A stretch of 64,000 nt of DNA. It comes from Sipunculus nudus. Taxonomy: Eukaryota > Annelida > Sipuncula > Golfingiida > Sipunculidae. Shown piece after piece: positions 26,546 through 33,578 of this stretch. Below the pieces are notes generated by a model. It did no database searches. It was not told the origin of the DNA and saw nothing but the letters and a program-made list of their open reading frames with translations. The translations under genes and the position numbers were made by a program. Location of the stretch: NCBI GenBank assembly GCA_026874595.1, contig CM049309.1, forward strand, positions 51,308,079 through 51,372,078, given 5' to 3'. Numbering within the stretch: position 1 is the stretch's first letter; every line of letters starts with the position of its first letter.

Positions 26546-27420
26546 TTAAAAATCATATATAGATGTAAATGTGCTTTATGTTATTCAAAATTCAGTGTGT
26601 GTGTGTTGTGTGTAAATATATTTTGTTTCTATACAGACAAATTTTAAAGTATGCAATCCCAGGCAATAACATGTCTGATCCACTTGAGGGTGATGGTTCC
26701 ATGGTGGCCAACCTCATTAGCAGCTAGTTAAAATAGCACCAAGTCTAGAGTATGGCAGACATCAAAGTATCAATGAGGGGTAGTCAGTCATGTATAATGT
26801 AACAACAGATGTCTGGGCAGGTAGGTGACCAGCTTTTGCTCTATGTTTGCTGCCTCATCATTAGGGTAATAATTGCCAAAACTGAAGATGGTTGTACACC
26901 ACTCAGCTTTGTTAGGCCTGGTCAGTTTATAAATGTGAGATGAATCTCCAATCATGAGTGATATCTTCTGTGACTGAAGCAGCAACATCAACTTGAAAAG
27001 CAAGCATTGAAGCAATACTTGGCTGAAAATTCAACATTACCCTTACATAAGAAGAAAAAAAAGGTAAATGAATTTATTGTCTTATATAACTTTATTTGTA
27101 TAATCAATCTTATGTCAATTATTTTCAAAAATAAAGATTACACATAATGTGGTCAAATAAAATTATTTAATTATTATATCTTTCATTTGTACACACATAA
27201 TGAAATTCTAGGGTATCGTAGGATGATACTTAGATTATTTCAAATTCATTAAATAAAATGATACTAAAAGATTTGACAAAAAACTTTTGGTATGAAGAAC
27301 ACTAATGTTTTTGTGGGTTTTTAATAGGTGTAGGACTAAAGTACCCCTGGACAAAATGATTCCTTGGGAAAAAGCCACCTACCTTAATGATAAAGATGAC
27401 AAAAGCCCCCCCCCCCTGAA

Positions 27421-27470
<50 letters not shown>

Positions 27471-28108
27471 ATGTTTTATACATTTTACATTTGAACATAT
27501 GTGATGTCTTTAACTGCTTAATCCAAAACATTCTTTAAAATTAATTATGCTGAATATGTGTATATTTTGGGTTAGATATCCAAAAGCGGCATCAACTTTT
27601 ACATCACATAGTTACATTAACAACAATAATTAAGTTATGAGAAAATTCAGCGTTATGAAAAATTAATAAATCTGTGTTTTGATGTATTATTATCCGTGAA
27701 AATAATAATGTATATTAGGTAGGTGTTGTTATTTATAATGTTGATATCAGGGGACTCATTAATTATGTAAATATACAATAATTTTTACTATGTTGCTAAC
27801 AGGTTTTTATTTATGATAAAAAAAGTTATACGTAAAAATGGATGATTATTTTACATTACAGGTAACCAATTTTTAAACAAGAAAAAGGAAAAAAACTTTT
27901 AAAAAAACTGTACCTGGAGTACCTTGTTACAGGTACAGGTATTTTAATTCTGGGTATAGGTACAGGTACAAGGTACTTCCTACTCATGACCAGCAGGTAC
28001 ATATACTCTGAAATGTGTATCTAGGTACAGGTACATGTACCTGGCCCCTACCCTAATAAATATATATTTATATATACACATATATATTGTATATATACAT
28101 ATATATAT

Positions 28109-28150
<42 letters not shown>

Positions 28151-29154
28151 TATAGTCAATGTGCAAAATCCGTGAATGTGATTCACTCAGGCATTTCACA
28201 AAATGACTAGCTCTAGACTTGGTGCTATTTTAACTAGCTGCTAATGAGGTTGGCCACCATGTTACCACCACCCTTAAGTGGATCAAACATCCTAGAGCTG
28301 TAGAATGAGTTGTTGAGATTAGCATCTTAGTTGTAGGGTAAAACTGATCATTCATAAAATGCTGTATATTTACACCTATTGAATGTGCATATTTCTATGT
28401 CAAAACAAGGGAAATCAACCTTAATGAATAGTGCAAGACAATAATTGTAAATATAACAAAGGTGACAGCAGTAATATTGGTTGTTTATTTTAATATAACA
28501 CATTCAGCACTATATTCTGGTGTATGTGTGCTCGTTATGTGTGGGTGATCAAGTGTGTGACCATTTAAACAAGTGATCAGTATTTATCACTTCAATTATA
28601 TAATACAGGTAAAAACTCCTATTTAAATTTAAGTTTTTGATGCACTTCTGAAAACTTACAGAAGGAAAATATTTAAGCTGCATAACCAGACAGCCCGCAC
28701 ATATTCCCAGCATGGAATCAACTGGGCCAGTGTTTGCATTTAATAACAAATGGATCCTGGAAACGCCTAAAAAGTTAAAACATATGTTAAGTATATGAAT
28801 GGTATAAATAATTGATATAAAAACCTAGATTGATATAAATCAAACATATACATTTCAGCACACACACACCTTTATGTACTTACCCAAGTGTTACATAACA
28901 AAACCAGTTTAATTTAAGAGGTGATTTATAAATATAAAAAAAAAATAAATTATTAAAAATGCACAACATATTGGCACACACACACACACATGATATATGA
29001 AATTTGTAAGATATTAAATAATAACACACACACAAAACATATGTACACTCATGTGTATTTGGAAAATAATATTGGTTTAGCTGTATGAACCAATAATCAT
29101 TTTAAAATTATTTTACAATTTGCTTAAACCATTAGAAATGTCATTAAAATTATT

Positions 29155-29198
<44 letters not shown>

Positions 29199-29455
29199 CA
29201 ACAAATGAGGTACAAAAGTATCTAGTATTATTATTCAATACAAATACTTAATAGGCCTACATATCTGAAAGTTAGCTAACATTATCACTGGTACATATGG
29301 CCATGCATAAAAATCGAAACAATGTATACTTAAATATTTTCTAAACAAATACGCACGTATAACTGAACATAATGGTGATTTCAGTCAAATAGCTGATATT
29401 TGAATAAAGAAAAAAATAAAATATAATTATTATAAAGAATTATATCTCAAAATCT

Positions 29456-29511
<56 letters not shown>

Positions 29512-29606
29512 AAATTAAAATATTTGTATATGTGCACTTGAAAACACTTTTAATATAGCAATACATATATAATTTGAAAGCATGTTTAATTTTTCAAGTT
29601 ATATAT

Positions 29607-29643
<37 letters not shown>

Positions 29644-31500
29644 TTAATTAAAATATTGATACAGGTGTAAATAAACTATGACAATAGATATAGAATTTTC
29701 CATATGATACACACACAGATTATATACCTTAAACATTTTCAAAATATTTTCAAATTCAGTTGAAATTAGTTGTATTTTAAACATAATAAAATAATAAATA
29801 AACCCTAAAATAAAACTTATATTATAACTTCTTATTAAAATCATTTGAAAAAGTATTTGAAAATATATGTTGTTAGGGTTTGGTGAGGCAATAAGAAGTG
29901 TATGAGGGCTTTAGGCCTTTTAATATGGGTTAACATGATGTGTCATGACAGCTAGTGATAAGCTCATGAGCAGGTTACAAGTCTATGAGTGATGTCATTT
30001 GTCCTTATCTCCTATTGGTTCTCTGCTGGGTCATGCCATATTCATGAGCTGATCATGTGATAGGCAAACACATGCAGCCCCCATAGGAAAGTTTTGTATG
30101 TGGTACGGCATTGAATATTCCTGACATGACATAACTCCAAAATTCGTGGTATAAGATATGCCAAAGTATCCCATAACAGATGAATGGCGAATGGACGGAT
30201 GAACCACGCGAAAACAATTGCAGTGTGCGCCACCAGGGTTGAAAAACGAGATGGAGGTATTTAAGGTCCCTGGATATGCGTAATTTTAAGCCATTATGGC
30301 AAACCACTCCTGAGAAAAGGGGATCAATGTATCTTCAAAACGGGAAGGTAGGTGGTGCCACCTTTTGGTCCACAAAAAAACTTTCCAAGATGGATCGACA
30401 GGCCTAAGACGAATAAATTGACCACTCCTGAGCTATTTTCGCCCAAAGTGAACCCGTGGAAGGACGCCTAGCAAATACAATTACAGATGGCGCCACCAGT
30501 CTTGTGTACGAGATGGAGGTATCCAAGATCACAGGCACTTGACACAATTTATTCACCCCGTGAACGATATTACATGCATCGCTGTACCCATCCCCCTGTA
30601 TCAACTGCCGTTTTAGTGAACACGCACAACGTATAACATATTTGGCACTTGAACTTGCTTTGTAGATATAAAATAAAAAAAGGTTAATTCATCTTAATTA
30701 GTTTAACAAGAGTTCCGAGACTTAATATAAAAAGTACAAAGCTAGACTACATATGAATTAATCACCTACAAAACCCTTTGATCATCCTATGAAACATTAA
30801 CAAAGTATTCCTTAAGCTACTCATAATTTATGGTCTTTTCGTATATCCTAATCTGAAAGATACATTTCAAATAATTTTGAATACTAGGAATCAAATTTTA
30901 TTCAATCATCAGGGTTTTTTCATTACTCAATCTCATTACTATATGGCGCTGACAAATACCCATGGCAGCCTTACCGTAACTACTTGCTGGTTTTAACTAT
31001 ACCTAGGCTATATCTAGGCTATAGAAAGTGTTTTTAATCTTTTAAGGGGTAGTGTGCTAGCGTATACTCCTCTCTACATAAAGTGTAACTGTAATTATTT
31101 TGTCTAATCTTTCAGGTAAAAGGGCAAAACGAGTCACCGACATGCGCCTGGTGTCTCCTCTTCTTAGTCGGGCTTGTTTCTGTCTGCCAGTCCGTTTGAG
31201 AAATTATGTGTGGGGTTACAAATTGACACCAAACGAAAATCTTCAAGAGTTACAGGTAACAAAGTTGTGTTCTGTGTTTATTAAATTAGCATATATTATT
31301 ATTCGTTATATAATCATATAAAATTACATTAATTTGCAATTGGGTATAATATTTTACGGCCTCCCCACAGAGCAGAGATTCTTTTAAAATTTTTTTAATA
31401 CCTTACACATGTGTAAATATTACGTTTTATCAACAAATTTTGATTATATAATTAATAAAATTTATATAAGTTATAGCAGTACATCAATGTAATCTTTTTG

Positions 31501-31557
<57 letters not shown>

Positions 31558-31721
31558 AAGTAGAATATATATATATCGTATATAGCGGTGCAGGTAGAAT
31601 ACACAGAACGATCGGTTCACTGCCGATGGGAATCGAACTCATGATCTTCCGATTTCCGGTCTGCTGCTTAAACCACTATACATACATCTCTCTCTCTCTT
31701 TCTTTCTCTCTCTCTCTCCCA

Positions 31722-31774
<53 letters not shown>

Positions 31775-31916
31775 CACGACCGGATAATTCTAACGTTTGT
31801 ATATTTTCTGATTTCTGCAGACTGTCTTTCTCAGGAAGGATGATGCAAAGCAAATTCAGCAACAAACAATTGACCAGACGGATGAAGAAAAAGGGGGTGT
31901 TAATAAAATGATTTGA
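10762..31916 (+). CDS. SLC5-family sodium-coupled transporter, SMCT/SMVT-like (17 exons, 602 aa)
   Basis: Joined coding exons: 10762-10891, 12521-12729, 15880-15948, 17178-17229, 18550-18617, 19364-19444, 20715-20788, 21058-21198, 21710-21845, 22805-22890, 23588-23700, 24189-24259, 24559-24645, 24755-24909, 25409-25509, 31116-31255, 31821-31916. Every junction is GT/AG and in phase. The total is 1,809 nt, 602 residues plus stop, close to the roughly 610 usual for this branch. Hallmarks are DYVVFAL..GLYHAFTGGRQ at the N-terminus (TM1), GGMKAVVWTDVFQ at 177-189, TFWSLVLG..QTSVQR in the middle, and SGALSSLSSSMN at 345-356. The hydroxyl residues in SGALSS occupy the Na2 sodium-site positions of the family (the second is Ser where Thr is common). 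NCT and NAT sequons around 475-485 fit the glycosylated loop before the last helix. By family it is a plasma-membrane sodium symporter for small monocarboxylates, vitamins or anions. The substrate cannot be set from sequence. It is not obviously damaged. Confidence 0.93.
11145..11325 (+). repeat. Dispersed repeat, copy 2
   Basis: In transporter intron 1; homologous to 205-392 read on the opposite strand. It carries an open frame at 11,152-11,343 that I do not take as a gene, because the sister copy is frameshifted. Confidence 0.55.
11370..11992. mobile_element. MITE with ~44-bp TIRs and TA target site
   Basis: The left end TAGTCCGTTCC..GTACCCCTGTCCACCTG (11,370-11,413) matches the reverse complement of 11,948-11,992 with few mismatches. 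TA dinucleotides flank both tips, as for Tc1/mariner-type insertions. The length is about 620 bp and no transposase is present. It sits in intron 1. A diverged CCCCTCATGTCCACCTG stretch near 10,994 suggests a second copy. Confidence 0.75.
12151..12175. repeat. (TA)n microsatellite
   Basis: Uninterrupted AT dinucleotide tract in transporter intron 1, just left of a SINE pair. Confidence 0.95.
12230..12290 (-). mobile_element. tRNA-derived SINE head (minus)
   Basis: GGAATCGAACCCA at 12,238-12,250 is the reverse complement of a Pol III B box (GGTTCGATTCC). GATCTTCCGA and GCCGGT match the SINE at 31,612-31,680. It lies in intron 1, head-to-head with the next SINE. Confidence 0.55.
12371..12440 (+). 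mobile_element. tRNA-derived SINE head (plus)
   Basis: TGGCTTAGTGGCTAGAGC is an A-box-like sequence and GGGTTCGATTCC is a perfect B box, 36 bases apart. It lies 80 bp before the exon 2 acceptor. No clean cloverleaf with an assignable anticodon could be drawn, so a SINE is favoured over a tRNA gene. Confidence 0.6.
12521..12729 (+). CDS. Transporter exon 2
   Basis: Completes residue 44 and runs to 113. It contains RRLRVVPVGFSMFMSWYSAI (TM2), the AEVYLHGVQFW segment and TM3 ending LKLTSIFQ. Acceptor ATATACAG, donor CAG|GTAAG, end phase 0. Confidence 0.93.
13505..13640 (+). repeat. Dispersed repeat family B, copy 1
   Basis: Shares AACATGTAACCTAAGGT, GAAAGATCA, TTGCAAAAC and CTGGTTT in the same order with 48,320-48,440. 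The copies are about 70-75% alike by eye. It sits in transporter intron 2. The family is not recognised. Confidence 0.45.
14527..14655 (+). repeat. Minisatellite of ~25-bp units
   Basis: Five degenerate repeats of a motif like CGTGGCCACGAGATAATTA, itself containing the palindrome CGTGGCCACG. Located in intron 2 of the transporter. Confidence 0.7.
15880..15948 (+). CDS. Transporter exon 3
   Basis: Residues 114-136, starting HLDMRFRSP, the family's Y-L-E-x-R-F position. Acceptor TTCCAG, donor GAG|GTGAGA, phase 0 at both ends. Confidence 0.9.
17178..17229 (+). CDS. Transporter exon 4
   Basis: Short exon giving residues 137-153 plus one base (IFNMGLTLFAPSTALAA). It matches the TM4 I-V-I-Y-A-P-A-L-A-L region of the family. 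Acceptor ATTGTAG, donor CAG|GTAACT. Confidence 0.85.
17392..17434. repeat. (TA)n microsatellite
   Basis: Uninterrupted dinucleotide tract in intron 4, about 160 bp after exon 4. Confidence 0.95.
18550..18617 (+). CDS. Transporter exon 5
   Basis: Residues 154-176 (VTDVPSWLSMLICGLVV...). The acceptor is TTTTTTCAG and the donor GTT|GTAAGT. Its last ~37 bases and the donor are repeated twice downstream in the intron, as listed separately. Confidence 0.9.
18581..18735 (+). repeat. Tandem repeats covering the exon 5 donor site
   Basis: Three head-to-tail units anchored on TTGTTGTTATGATATATA at 18,592 (exon), a variant at 18,653 and another at 18,705, spaced 61 and 52 bp. Unit 1 spans the real exon-intron boundary. 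Unit 2 has lost the GT at the donor position. Unit 3 keeps a weak GTAGTA. Confidence 0.65.
19364..19444 (+). CDS. Transporter exon 6
   Basis: Residues 177-203 beginning GGMKAVVWTDVFQ, the strongest SLC5 signature in the gene. Acceptor CTTCAG, donor GTG|GTAGGT, phase 0. Confidence 0.95.
19579..19631. repeat. (TA)n microsatellite
   Basis: About 26 TA units in intron 6, 135 bp downstream of exon 6. Confidence 0.95.
20214..20243. repeat. (AAT)n microsatellite
   Basis: About ten ATA/AAT trinucleotides in intron 6. Confidence 0.9.
20715..20788 (+). CDS. Transporter exon 7
   Basis: Residues 204-227 plus two bases. GGVSEVW...GRLDFF matches the extracellular G-G-x-x-x-x ... G-R-L-N-F-W loop of the family. 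Acceptor CGCAG, donor AA|GTTAGT. Confidence 0.9.
21058..21198 (+). CDS. Transporter exon 8
   Basis: Completes Asn228 and runs through FDPDPTARVTFWSLVLG and GTQQTSVQRV to the split Arg275. This is the conserved D-P/N-P-x-x-R-x-T-F-W and Q-x-x-V-Q-R region. Acceptor TTTTAG, donor AG|GTGATT. Confidence 0.95.
21218..21280. repeat. Compound (TA)n(TG)n microsatellite
   Basis: TA tract followed by about 14 GT units; it starts only 20 bp after the exon 8 donor. Confidence 0.95.
21710..21845 (+). CDS. Transporter exon 9
   Basis: Residues 275-320: ALFLVSGLIFIMASVV (TM helix), GLVIFTYYTKLGCDP and AGTISGANQ. It corresponds to the C-D-P-x-x-A-G-x-I-x-x-x-D-Q region. Acceptor CTCCAG, donor CAG|GTATTA. 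Confidence 0.93.
22005..22115. repeat. (ATT)n microsatellite
   Basis: Trinucleotide tract switching from ATA/AAT to ATT repeats in intron 9. The long Ile/Tyr/Asn frames over it are artefacts. Confidence 0.95.
22805..22890 (+). CDS. Transporter exon 10
   Basis: Residues 321-348 plus two bases: ILPYFV, GYPGIPGVVMATLYSGAL. It carries the start of the sodium-site helix (TM8). Acceptor TTTCAG, donor AG|GTAAGA. Confidence 0.95.
23588..23700 (+). CDS. Transporter exon 11
   Basis: Residues 349-386: SSLSSSMNSLSAITWSDLI follows on from SGAL and is the family's S-T-x-S-S-x-I-N-x-x-A-x-V-x-x-x-D-L block. The next lines match the x-K-P-x cytoplasmic loop. Acceptor TTACAG, donor AG|GTAAGG, end phase 1. 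Confidence 0.95.
24189..24259 (+). CDS. Transporter exon 12
   Basis: Residues 387-410, one hydrophobic helix (MAYGACAVGVAFFIANL). Acceptor CCCGTAG, donor GAG|GTAACC. Confidence 0.88.
24451..24486. repeat. (TA)n microsatellite
   Basis: In intron 12, 73 bp before exon 13, followed by TTTA and TATG short repeats. Confidence 0.95.
24559..24645 (+). CDS. Transporter exon 13
   Basis: Residues 411-439: ISLSLVGGLNSPRNGIYILG, then FFHFTNWK, matching the S-x-x-G-x-x-G-G-P-x-x-G-x-F-x-L-G-x-x-x-P-x-x-N family block. The usual proline after VGG is replaced by Leu. Acceptor TTTAG, donor AAG|GTAATG. Confidence 0.9.
24755..24909 (+). CDS. Transporter exon 14
   Basis: Residues 440-490 plus two bases: helix GAIIGGVGSLGVASWMNVG, then an extracellular loop with NCT and NAT glycosylation sequons. 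Acceptor CCACAG, donor CG|GTAAAG. Confidence 0.9.
25228..25436 (+). repeat. Five tandem 40-41-bp units ending in the exon 15 acceptor
   Basis: Units begin near 25,232, 25,272, 25,313, 25,354 and 25,395 (each GAG/GGG-TTTTTAA-like, then a TTTAG/TGTAG step, then GCGTATTTTGGCTATATC). The last unit contains the genuine acceptor and about 27 bases of exon 15. Units 3 and 4 retain an intact TAG|G acceptor core. Confidence 0.85.
25409..25509 (+). CDS. Transporter exon 15
   Basis: Completes Arg491 and runs to 524 plus one base: HGVFWLYRVSFMWVAHVATI then a helix (TCVALGLIFSF). It matches the W-Y-x-L-S-Y-x-W before the last helix. Acceptor TTTGTAG, donor G|GTACGT. Confidence 0.9.
26374..26540. repeat. 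Clustered (TA)n tracts
   Basis: Tracts at 26,374-26,400 and 26,505-26,539 in intron 15, in very AT-rich surroundings. Confidence 0.9.
26788..27015 (-). pseudogene. Unidentified coding fragment
   Basis: On the minus strand a 75-codon frame contains LMIGDSSHIYKLTR, WCTTIFSFGNYYPNDEA and EQKLVTYLPRHL. It looks more protein-like than its surroundings. The adjacent frame upstream reads QVDVAASVTEDITHDW, suggesting a frameshift. I cannot name the family. Lying between inverted-repeat arms, it may be a captured or transposon-encoded fragment. Confidence 0.25.
27426..27465. repeat. (TA)n microsatellite
   Basis: Uninterrupted tract in intron 15. Confidence 0.95.
28113..28146. repeat. (TA)n microsatellite with flanking ACAGGTAC-rich repeats
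   Basis: The tract is preceded at 27,910-28,045 by repeated AGGTACAGGTAC motifs (degenerate hexamer repeat). Confidence 0.85.
29158..29194. repeat. (TA)n microsatellite
   Basis: Tract in intron 15, with CA-rich tracts nearby at 28,860 and 28,975. Confidence 0.95.
29455..29643. repeat. (CA)n(TA)n cluster
   Basis: ACACAC tract followed by TA at 29,479-29,509, and a second TA cluster at 29,600-29,643. Confidence 0.9.
30185..30545 (+). repeat. Degenerate direct duplication in intron 15
   Basis: GCGCCACCAG, ACGAGATGGAGGTAT and neighbouring sequence recur about 275 bp apart (near 30,228 and 30,490). Confidence 0.5.
31116..31255 (+). CDS. Transporter exon 16
   Basis: Residues 525-571, the cytoplasmic tail start, rich in Lys/Arg (KRAKRVTDMRLVSPLLSR). 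It follows the largest intron (5.6 kb). Acceptor TTTCAG, donor CAG|GTAACA, end phase 0. Confidence 0.88.
31503..31772. repeat. (TA)n tracts flanking a CT-rich stretch and SINE
   Basis: TA at 31,503-31,556 and 31,727-31,772; (CT)n-like sequence at 31,685-31,725. All lie in intron 16, ending about 50 bp before exon 17. Confidence 0.9.
31612..31680 (-). mobile_element. tRNA-derived SINE head (minus)
   Basis: GGAATCGAACTCA is an inverted B box at 31,630-31,642, and CTGCTTAAACCACTA is an inverted A-box-like sequence. It shares GATCTTCCGA with the SINE at 12,230-12,290, so both probably belong to one family. Confidence 0.6.
31821..31916 (+). CDS. Transporter exon 17 and stop
   Basis: Residues 572-602, a hydrophilic tail (KQIQQQTIDQTDEEK) ending VNKMI and TGA. 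The acceptor is TTCTGCAG. Vertebrate SMCT tails end in a PDZ ligand; none is evident here. Confidence 0.88.
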   Translation, partial: TVFLRKDDAKQIQQQTIDQTDEEKGGVNKMI

Positions 31917-32006
31917 GACCAACGGTTCTGAACGATAGGGCATATACTGTTCAATTTAAATGTGCCTTATATATAGGCCAAGCGTTTTCCACAACAAACA
32001 ATTTGG

Positions 32007-32037
32007 AATAAATTATTACAGTTATTGATTGAATAAA
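32007..32037 (+). terminator. Transporter polyadenylation signals
   Basis: Two AATAAA hexamers (32,007-32,012 and 32,032-32,037) lie 91-121 bases after the stop codon. They fit a short 3' UTR. Cleavage position is not determined. Confidence 0.5.
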
Positions 32038-32411
32038 TAAAAACAGCAAATTAAATGTGAATGTCAGCATTGCTCAATGCTTTAAAGGGGCCTAATCACC
32101 AATAAAACATACTGAAGTAACACGAAAAATAGCTTATTCCCTTTAAAATATTGCCCTGAAACCGCTGGCTTTACCCCTGTACACGAGTGTAAAACAAAAA
32201 CGGGCGCGATCAAATACGTCAACACAGTACGTGCATCACCCGGGCTATAACACCCTTTAATCAGAAGATGCCCTGACTGACCCTGCCAAAAAATTCAATT
32301 CATATTCCCGCTAGCTGAAACATCGCGTGTTGCGGCTCACACGGCCTATTGCGTGTCATGTCAGGTGAGGCCTCTGGACCTATCGTACATGTGCTACAAT
32401 GAATGAATTTA

Positions 32412-33578
32412 CATTCGGCCGATGGACCTTAATGTCCATCAGGCAAAGATTTATCAGAGGCCTGGAATGTCCGTGTATCGACTATTTTGGAATTAAATAC
32501 TTGTTTAGTACTTGTTTGGGATCTGTCGCGCATGAACAAAATCAGACCTCCGGTCACGCAGACTTTTTATGGTAAACATACACACAAGGACTGTGTTTTT
32601 CAAAAACGCAGATCCGTAACGAGGGGTTAAACAACAACATGCGAAGTACTGAGACTCTGTGTTTGGGATGGTTTTGCTGATAAACATTTGTAAGCAAAAC
32701 TGAATTGTTAGTGTGAAAGAATTTGAATTTTTAATTAAGCATACATTTTTAGCTCAGCTGACTATAAGTCATCTGAGCTATAGTCGTGGTCCTTTGTCCG
32801 TCGTTCGTCCGGCCGTTAACAGGGCACGTTTTAAGACTGTTGGACCTACAAATCCAAAATTCTGCATACCATTAGATGTCCCCAAAATCTCCTACCATAC
32901 TAAAAACTGGGTCATTAGAACTTCGTTCCTTCGAGATATTAAGGAAAAACCTCCGTTTTCCATAAAAAGGCCATTGTTACACTTCAAAGCTGCCTAATAT
33001 CAAAACCACTGATCTTTTTTTTATCAGATTTAGTATTCATATTCTTTCCTACATTTTCTGTGCACATATAAAAAATTAGGTCAGTTTTGGGTATTATTTT
33101 GAAGTTATAGGCCCAAATATAATGCAATTTTTTAAAAATCAGGAAATATATTTGCTCACTTAACATGAGAATTGCTGAAGCTGGAGACTTTTTTTCAGGA
33201 ATATAACTTTATTTAATCAAGATTCAATTGTTTACCCAAAATTAGATCTGAATTTAGCAAATCGTTCAAGTTATTAGCATAAATAAAAAATCAATACCTT
33301 AAATTTTGTCCAAATTTGGCAGTGGCACGTTTTTCCCTGTAAGTACTGTTGATTTTATTTTCACAGCATATATACATAAGGATTTAATCTTTTAAAATTT
33401 GAAATTTCAACGAAATTGTTTGAAAAGAGTAGCTTTTATTCAAGTTTTCATACACCATGTCAAGTGTTGTATACATCTGGCCCACCTAGTAGTACAGCCT
33501 TCACCTGCATTATGTAACCCACCCCAGGCAGCTTGCCTTGGCCCAGCTTGGCCACTACTAGCAGGCTTCCCCTCTGCC
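32412..33578 (+). repeat. 1.17-kb direct repeat, copy 1 (upstream of LINE)
   Basis: About 98% identical by eye to 36,705-37,875, starting CATTCGGCCGATGGACCTTA and ending CTTCCCCTCTGCC. It contains the start (AGCTCAGCTGAC near 32,751) of a dispersed repeat that is cut off at 33,578. The two copies abut the LINE exactly and look like one target sequence duplicated on insertion. Confidence 0.9.

Larger units (their letters stand above)
26669..28291. repeat. Inverted repeat pair (~82-bp arms, 1.46-kb spacer)
   Basis: The arm at 26,669-26,750 is the reverse complement of 28,210-28,291. A stretch of about 51 bases (CATGGTGGCCAACCTCATTA to AAGTCTAGAG) is identical. It lies in intron 15 of the transporter and encloses two microsatellites and the gene fragment at 26,788-27,015. 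It could be a DNA transposon with TIRs or two inverted copies of a short element. Confidence 0.75.
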
